64,000 nucleotides of DNA. It comes from Mayamaea pseudoterrestris. Its lineage: Eukaryota; Bacillariophyta; Bacillariophyceae; Sellaphorales; Sellaphoraceae. Below, in pieces: positions 58,499 to 64,000 of this stretch; position 1 is the stretch's first letter; each line of letters begins with the position of its first letter. Where the stretch lies: positions 1 to 64,000 of the forward strand of contig BROI01000031.1 in the NCBI GenBank assembly GCA_027923505.1, given 5' to 3'. The notes beneath the pieces were generated by a model. The model was given only the letters and a program-made list of their open reading frames with translations. It made no database searches and had not been told where the DNA came from. A program made the translations under genes and the position numbers.

Positions 58499-59086
58499 TC
58501 ATATCCCATGCGTCAATGGACCAACGTTCCTTTTTCGCTTGGCTTGCTCCAGCGCCTGCTGGAGATCCGAGGGAGCCAGCGAGCTGGAACCAATCTCATC
58601 GCCAAACAATGATGAAGTCGTGCCATTGGTAGGTTTTGGTAGCGGCGATGGCGTATGGGGCCATTTCGAGCCTCCGCCATCCGAATGGAGCGACTTCATT
58701 GCATCCAAAGTGTACGCGTCGTCGTTCAAGCTGCCATTGCTCTCGTCCCTTGCTGCAAGCGGCGGGTTGCCATCGGCAGTCGAAGCAGCTGCAATCGCTT
58801 GACAAGGAATCATCGTCATCGACGACGCGATAAAAGCAAAACCGAAGAAGGACCGTCGCGAGCATTCACAAATCGATTCACAGTCAGTATATGGCTCGCT
58901 TCGTTCCGCGTTCCAATTGACGGCATTAATCCTTGCGCTGCTTGGTAGGTTTCGTGTCGAAACAAGCTGGAACGATGAAGACGATCGTAGTTGCTGCTGG
59001 TGCAGTTGACACCAGCCGAAAGCCTGCGACGCAGCTCGGAGCAACAGCCAAATGTAAAGAGTAATCTTGTAATGCAGACGGCTCAT
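58499..59086 (-). CDS. Small protein with plastid and twin-arginine thylakoid-lumen signals
   Basis: About 195 residues from MSRLHYKITLYIW; the frame is open for 15 more codons upstream, but the hydrophobic signal begins at this ATG. The leader IWLLLRAASQAFGWCQ resembles a diatom plastid signal (AF at the cleavage site). About 75 residues further on, RRSFFGFAFIASSMTMIPCQAIAAAS has the form of a Tat thylakoid-transfer peptide ending in an Ala-type cleavage site. The remaining roughly 85 residues are polar and Ser/Pro-rich, and end in LQQALEQAKRKRNVGPLTHG, a conserved-looking block I cannot name. Predicted to reside in the thylakoid lumen; function unknown. Confidence 0.72.
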   Translation of the reverse strand: MSRLHYKITLYIWLLLRAASQAFGWCQLHQQQLRSSSSFQLVSTRNLPSSARINAVNWNAERSEPYTDCESICECSRRSFFGFAFIASSMTMIPCQAIAAASTADGNPPLAARDESNGSLNDDAYTLDAMKSLHSDGGGSKWPHTPSPLPKPTNGTTSSLFGDEIGSSSLAPSDLQQALEQAKRKRNVGPLTHGI

Positions 59087-59555
59087 AGGAGAGTTGCTTG
59101 GTAGGAGACCTCTCGTCTTGAACTGTAGCATAGAAACTCTTGCGATCGCAGTGCCTCCGAGATGAAGCGTTTGCTGCGCCGTGCCGACAGGAATCGCACC
59201 GGTTCTTCTACGACAACATCTCTGTGACTACGTTCAAGTTGGAGCTGTATCATAGGTAACCCAACATCACTCGTCAACTACTAGCATGTACCTGTAACTA
59301 GACAAAGCAGTCGCAGCACAATGTGCCAATGGCGACACAACAGCAGTGCTGATTCCAAAGAAGACGTGACGAATTACGCTGGATTCGTCGAGTGCTCGCG
59401 ACGATATACATCGACACTAGGATGGAGACACCATAGACACTAACAATGGTAACATATTTTTTTAACTTTATACTTTCGAAACTATTTCATAGACTGCAAC
59501 GACAGTCAAGACACTTGACACAGGGCGAGAGATACATACATACACAAGTCTCCCA
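59087..59555. other. Intergenic gap between two minus-strand genes
   Basis: About 470 bases with no repeat, RNA gene or supported coding frame seen. Confidence 0.4.
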
Positions 59556-62500
59556 CTAAAAGCCAACATCGGAACCCGACCCGAGCGATTGATGCGACTT
59601 TGGGGCCATGGATCGACGCAACATCACGATACCAGCCAACAAGACGGCAGCCACGAGAAACGCCATGGCAAGTGTAGCTCCAAACGACAGATTGCTCTCT
59701 TGCAGGCCTTGGTTGGATTTACGAATACCAGGAGACGAAAGCTTGCCGTCCACGTCGACCGAGTCGTGCAACGATTCCGTTCCCTGCGACTGAATCTCCG
59801 TGCCACCGCAATAGTCGGGAATGCCATGTTCCTTGGATCCGCAGCAGCCGCAAGTGTCGCTCGCGTGCTTGTGCATATGCTTGGCAGCTTTATCATGGTG
59901 AAGGCAGAGGGACTTCCACACTGGACCAGTGTCCTTGTCCGGATCTCCAGCGCGACGATGGCAAACAATCACCTTGTCGTCGCAGCAACGATGCGTCGAG
60001 CATACTTTGGGTGACGATGGACGCTTGGTTAAATGCTTGGCGCTGGGAGCGTGGACAGGTTTTCGCGCCGGTGACTTGCTGGTAGGGTTGTGCGTTCCTT
60101 CCATGCCCGACGTTGACGATGGAGCTGAGGTGGGACTGCTGGCAACTGGAACCAAGCTTGGCTGATCAGGGAACGTCGCTGGCATGTTAACAGGACTAGC
60201 AGTCGTTGTAGCAACTGGAGAGGTTGTCGAGTTTGGCTTTGTTGGAGTTGACGCCGGAGACTTTGCAGGCGCTTTGGTGGAATATTTTGATGTTGTTGGC
60301 GTCACTGCAGGCACGTTGGTGGGCGGTGTACAAAAGCTCGGTGTAGCGTGCTCACAATCTCCGCAGCATCCGCAATAATCCTTGGAGTGCATGTTCAGGT
60401 AATCCGCAGCGGTGGCCTGCGAGAGGCAAAGTGATTGCCAGATAGGACCAATGTCTTTTGCAGGTATGCCTGGTTGATGATGACAAACAATCACCTTGTC
60501 ATCCGAGCATGGATGATCTTTGCAAACATTCGAGGGCAAAGTTGCCAAACTTGTCGGCGCAACTGTTGGTGTCGCAACGGGGGAGGCTGATCCTCCTAAT
60601 CCAGAAGCTGTTGTTGGGTGCGCCGTGACGGGTGCATCGACTGGTGCAGTTGAAGGCAATGCAGCATGCAAGCTTGGCTGCAGGGTTGGAAATGTCGCTT
60701 GCTCGAGTGTCGGACGCGTCGTGGGCATACTCGACGGAGAATGCACGGAAGATACGGAAGGATGGTTATTAAACAGTGTTGGCCGACTTGTAGAATGTGT
60801 CACACTGGGGGCCTTTGTTGAATGACGAATTGGCATTAACGTTGGATTTTCCGTTCCCTTCAAGCCGGACGTTGGGCTACCAGAAGGTTGAGCTGTGGTA
60901 GGCTTTGGCGTGTGTAATGACTTTGATGGCTGGAGTGATTGCGACGCCGTCGGAATAATTGTGTCTAATGTCGGAGACGGCTTGTTTGTTGGTGTTCCTG
61001 CTGGCCAGTCAGTGGACGAATTCATTGGCGAAGGCATCTCCGTCGCTGGCGGGATCGTCAACTGTCGAAACGGCGCAGCGCTCGGGACGACTGGATGATG
61101 ACCTGATGGCGAGGAAGTCGATGGCTGACCTGACTCTTCTAAATTAGATGTTGAGTCACTAGTTGGCTGAGCAGTCGTTGGAGCTTGCGTGTACAATGGC
61201 ATTGAAGGCTGGAATGTAGGCAGCATTGTATCCTGCGGCAAAGACGGCTTAATCGTCGATGACATTGTTGGTCCAACCGTCTGAGCGTTGGCTGGTGCAA
61301 GGCTTGGTGGCATGGTAGACCGAACCGTGGGCTTGGTTGTCATAATGCTCGACGGCTGATTTGGCTTTGCAGTAGGCGCCTTTGTCATATCCTTTGTAGG
61401 TTTCTTGGTCGAGTGTCGAATTGGAGAGGATGAAGGCGAAAGCGTTGGTAGAAGAGTGGCGGAAGTGCAGAAACTCGGATGATTTTGTTCTGCAGCGCCA
61501 CAGCAGCCGCAAGTGTCTTGTGGGTGAGCCTCCATGTGCGCGTAAATCGCAGGAGCGGTGAGACAGAGAGACTGGCAATGGTTGTGGCAAACTATGTAGT
61601 TTCCAGCCGCACAAGGATACGCAGTGCAGAGCTCTGGCATTGTAGGCGAGACCGTTAAAGACGCCAACGTTGGTAGACTTATCGGGTAATCAGTCGGAGT
61701 GCTTGAGGTTGGCCAAGATGTGGGATTGGGAGGCAATGTCAACATTGTCGGTGCTGTCGTCAGTAGTACAGTCGCCAAAACCGTAGGATTGGCGGTGCTA
61801 GGTGAAACGCTTGGTGGAGCAAAGACTGGAGCGGTTGATGTTGGCGCTGCAGACACAGGGGGAACTGTAACTGGGGCTTGCGAAGTCGGCGGGACGTCAG
61901 ATGTTGGAGCCGTAGAGACTGGAGCTGTCGAGACTGGAGCTGTAGACACTGGTGCAGCAGAAAGTGGAGCCGCAGAGACCGGAAATGCCGTAGGATTTTC
62001 CGTAAGCAGCGGCGCTGTTGGGAGCAAGGTAGGCACCAGGGCCAAAATAGTGTTGCTTGGTGCCACACTTGGACTGGTTGTAACGTCCGTGGTTGGATAT
62101 TCTGTAATTGGCGAGCAGTAAGTGGGCTTGTGCATCTCTTCCGGTCCACAGCATCCACATGAGTCGTCCGGATGATTCTCGAGATGATTCTCAGCGCCTT
62201 CAGCAGGAAGGCAAAGCGATTGAGGATTGAAATCTGGTGGTTGCCGGTGACACACAATAACTTTATCGTCGCCACATTGATGGCTTGCACAGGCGATGTT
62301 CAAGGTCGGTAGCGTTGTCGGCGGAAGACTCGGGATCTCGACGACGCTAGAAGGTAATCCTGTTGGTTGCGCGGTCGAATAACCACCAGTTGGGAGATTC
62401 GTTGGGGCTTCAGTCGGCCAACCCGAAGCATTCGTCGGCGAGACGCTTGGATTATCCGTTGGCAAGCTAGTAGGCGGCAGCGAAGTAGGTTGCTGAGTAG

Positions 62501-64000
62501 GCGTCAACGTTGGCACTTTTGTTGGCGTTGCACTCGTTGGAGCATGCGACGGTGAGACTGTCGGGGACACCGACTGGCTTGCACTCGGGCCTGCAGACCC
62601 CTCCACAGTGGGCCAAACAGTCGGATAAAGTGTCGGCGAGCTGCTCAAAGTCTCACTCGGCGAATAGGTGGGCTCTCCGCTCGTCGGAGCAAGCGAGGGT
62701 GGAAATGAGGATGACACAGAGGGACCTGCGCTGGGTTCCAACAAAAGTGCTTCAGTAGGTGTACTTGTCGGGTAAGCACTTGTAGGTGAATTGCTCAAAG
62801 TCTCGGTTGGCAAACTTGTTGGTGCATGCGAAGGCGAAGCAGTCGGCGGCACCGACGGGCCATTGGAAGATGCTTCAGTGGGCCAAGACGATGGATAACT
62901 GCTCGAGGGAGCACCAGTCGGGAATTCCGTAGTCGCAAGCGTCGGGCTTTCACTTTCAACAGTCGGCACATTCGACAAAAGGACGGTTGCTGCAGCAGAC
63001 GGGGCGCTACTTGATGGAGTATACGTATCCAGCGAAGATGGTGCTCCACTTGTCAATGAAGGAGATGCCGAAGAACTTGTTGCAGCAGACGGGGCGCTAC
63101 TTGATGGAGTATACGTGTCCAACGAAGATGGTGCTCCACTTGTCAATGTCGGAGATGCTGTTGGAAAAGCACTCGTCGAGGCTTGGGTTGGCCAAGAACT
63201 TGGATAGCTGCTCGAAGGGCGCTCAGTCGGCGGCGCAAGCGTCGGATTTCCACTTTCAACGGTAGGCAAGTACGATGGCGGAACACTTGAGACACTTTCA
63301 GTTGGCGACTCCGTCGGCAAAAGTGTCGGATTTTCACTCGGCAAATGCGTCGGCCAAACTGTCGGACTATTGCTGCTTGGAGCAACCGTTGAAACCTTGG
63401 TTGGAATCACAGTCACGGCGGACGGCAACAGTGTTGGCATGGGTGTTGGATTGGAAGTCACTGGAGCAGCGCTTGGAGATTTGGTTGGCAGATTCGTCGG
63501 GTTTCCACTCGATACCGTCGGCACATGCGTCAAAGCCGCCGTAGGAGCATTGCTAACGGGACTCCACGTCGGAAGACTTGAAGGAAGATACGTGACGGCA
63601 GTGGGCGAGAGGGTTGGCAATGGAGTTGGATGGGCGGTCGTTGGCGCATCGGTCAAAGCCTCGGTTGGAAGAGCCGTCGGGCTTCCACTTGGATTTTGCG
63701 TGGGCGAAACGGTCGGCAATGAGCTTGCCGGAGCAACGCTTGGAGACAGTGTCGGAATTCCAGTTGGCCATGAGCTTACATCGACGGTAGGATTGCTGCT
63801 GCTGATTGGAGCCTTGGTGGGCAACTTGCTGGGCTTTTTAGTGTACTTGCTGGGACGCTTGGTGGAGTGACGAATGGGAGCAATCGTCGAGGGAGCAAGG
63901 GAAGGACTCACAGTCGGAGCCAGCGTCGTCGGAACCAAAGTTGGAGCAGCCGTCATGAGCATGGTCGCTTCAGTTGTTGGTGAAGCAGTTGGAGCCAAGG
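59556..64000 (-). CDS. PT-rich cell-surface protein with four Cys-rich modules, membrane-anchored (5' end outside window)
   Basis: At least 1480 residues are visible, uninterrupted, ending at 59556; the start lies beyond the right edge. Most of it is Pro/Thr/Ser repeats of the type PTxxPT, expected to be heavily O-glycosylated. Embedded are four related modules (coding about 62290-62100, 61635-61450, 60525-60330 and 60003-59800): Cys-x4-Cys, then DKVIVCH, SLCL, a helix ending HLxxHPxD, CGCCG, and a last Cys. The C terminus has a membrane helix (LAMAFLVAAVLLAGIVML) and a short cytoplasmic tail. DKVIVCHxxP...SLCL...HxxxHxxD...C resembles the bacterial secreted motif KVxICHxPPGNP...AHLxHGDxxGxC, without a named function. 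The layout suits an adhesion, mucilage or frustule-associated protein; this is inference. Confidence 0.88.
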   Translation of the reverse strand, partial: LAPTASPTTEATMLMTAAPTLVPTTLAPTVSPSLAPSTIAPIRHSTKRPSKYTKKPSKLPTKAPISSSNPTVDVSSWPTGIPTLSPSVAPASSLPTVSPTQNPSGSPTALPTEALTDAPTTAHPTPLPTLSPTAVTYLPSSLPTWSPVSNAPTAALTHVPTVSSGNPTNLPTKSPSAAPVTSNPTPMPTLLPSAVTVIPTKVSTVAPSSNSPTVWPTHLPSENPTLLPTESPTESVSSVPPSYLPTVESGNPTLAPPTERPSSSYPSSWPTQASTSAFPTASPTLTSGAPSSLDTYTPSSSAPSAATSSSASPSLTSGAPSSLDTYTPSSSAPSAAATVLLSNVPTVESESPTLATTEFPTGAPSSSYPSSWPTEASSNGPSVPPTASPSHAPTSLPTETLSNSPTSAYPTSTPTEALLLEPSAGPSVSSSFPPSLAPTSGEPTYSPSETLSSSPTLYPTVWPTVEGSAGPSASQSVSPTVSPSHAPTSATPTKVPTLTPTQQPTSLPPTSLPTDNPSVSPTNASGWPTEAPTNLPTGGYSTAQPTGLPSSVVEIPSLPPTTLPTLNIACASHQCGDDKVIVCHRQPPDFNPQSLCLPAEGAENHLENHPDDSCGCCGPEEMHKPTYCSPITEYPTTDVTTSPSVAPSNTILALVPTLLPTAPLLTENPTAFPVSAAPLSAAPVSTAPVSTAPVSTAPTSDVPPTSQAPVTVPPVSAAPTSTAPVFAPPSVSPSTANPTVLATVLLTTAPTMLTLPPNPTSWPTSSTPTDYPISLPTLASLTVSPTMPELCTAYPCAAGNYIVCHNHCQSLCLTAPAIYAHMEAHPQDTCGCCGAAEQNHPSFCTSATLLPTLSPSSSPIRHSTKKPTKDMTKAPTAKPNQPSSIMTTKPTVRSTMPPSLAPANAQTVGPTMSSTIKPSLPQDTMLPTFQPSMPLYTQAPTTAQPTSDSTSNLEESGQPSTSSPSGHHPVVPSAAPFRQLTIPPATEMPSPMNSSTDWPAGTPTNKPSPTLDTIIPTASQSLQPSKSLHTPKPTTAQPSGSPTSGLKGTENPTLMPIRHSTKAPSVTHSTSRPTLFNNHPSVSSVHSPSSMPTTRPTLEQATFPTLQPSLHAALPSTAPVDAPVTAHPTTASGLGGSASPVATPTVAPTSLATLPSNVCKDHPCSDDKVIVCHHQPGIPAKDIGPIWQSLCLSQATAADYLNMHSKDYCGCCGDCEHATPSFCTPPTNVPAVTPTTSKYSTKAPAKSPASTPTKPNSTTSPVATTTASPVNMPATFPDQPSLVPVASSPTSAPSSTSGMEGTHNPTSKSPARKPVHAPSAKHLTKRPSSPKVCSTHRCCDDKVIVCHRRAGDPDKDTGPVWKSLCLHHDKAAKHMHKHASDTCGCCGSKEHGIPDYCGGTEIQSQGTESLHDSVDVDGKLSSPGIRKSNQGLQESNLSFGATLAMAFLVAAVLLAGIVMLRRSMAPKSHQSLGSGSDVGF
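62992..63157. repeat. 90-bp in-frame tandem duplication inside the PT-rich gene
   Basis: GCAGCAGACGGGGCGCTAC recurs at 62992 and 63082, and the copies differ at only a few bases. It encodes two copies of a 30-residue segment (LTSGAPSSLDTYTPSSSAPS plus flanks). The period is a multiple of three, so the frame is kept. It shows recent repeat expansion. Confidence 0.95.

Noticed and set aside
25700-64000. tRNA or other structured RNA genes
   Set aside because: I looked for T-loop and anticodon-arm patterns in the intergenic gaps and found none that fold convincingly by eye. A covariance-model scan would be decisive.

Overview
The window looks like a nuclear contig from a diatom (Bacillariophyta), probably a pennate one. 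The evidence is: Ty1/copia elements of the diatom CoDi type; a DUF6824 protein, a family that is abundant in diatoms; a plastid precursor with the diatom ASAFAP-type motif (NAFAP) at its signal-peptide cleavage site; a second plastid-type precursor that adds a twin-arginine thylakoid signal; a serine/threonine/proline-rich surface protein; and short GT-AG introns of about 80 to 130 bases. The species cannot be told from sequence alone.

The left 25.7 kb is almost free of host genes. It is a mosaic of five tandem satellite families, four of them with monomers close to one nucleosome: A (about 174 bp, 1-3239), B (about 169 bp, 13843-14636 and 21023-25690), C (about 167 bp, several blocks between 14818 and 20730), D (a 254+348 bp composite in a 602-bp higher-order unit, mainly 18779-19982) and E (about 179 bp, 20731-21022). 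Between A and B lies a compound Ty1/copia element (3240-13842): two nearly identical internal regions that share the LTR at 8509-8837, with a further LTR at 13514-13842. An older LTR-like fragment sits inside satellite A. Satellites B and D carry strong dyad-symmetric motifs, and in B both arms have changed together. The block has the look of a centromere, pericentromere or heterochromatic knob.

The right 38 kb (25.9-64 kb) is compact euchromatin. In order it holds: a ZIP metal transporter (-); a peroxisomal acyl-CoA oxidase (+); an S49/SppA-like peptidase (-); an alpha/beta hydrolase (+); a giant UBR1-type N-recognin ubiquitin ligase (+); an R2R3 MYB protein (-); a plastid-targeted double-ApaG protein (+); a membrane-anchored leucine-rich-repeat protein (-); a DUF6824 protein (+); a phosphodiester glycosidase/NAGPA-like enzyme (-); a carbamate kinase (-) head to head with a COG2403-type GTPase annotated as cyclic 2,3-diphosphoglycerate synthetase (+); a Vti1-like SNARE (+); a small thylakoid-lumen-type protein (-); and a PT-rich surface protein with four Cys-rich modules (-) that runs off the right edge.

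These genes do not form one pathway. Two links are worth noting: the divergent carbamate kinase/GTPase pair, and a block of about 130 bp with CRE-like TGACGT sites that occurs in two separate divergent promoters (32424-32552 and 49929-50060). The most unusual parts of the window are the satellite mosaic with its coordinated dyads and this duplicated promoter block.
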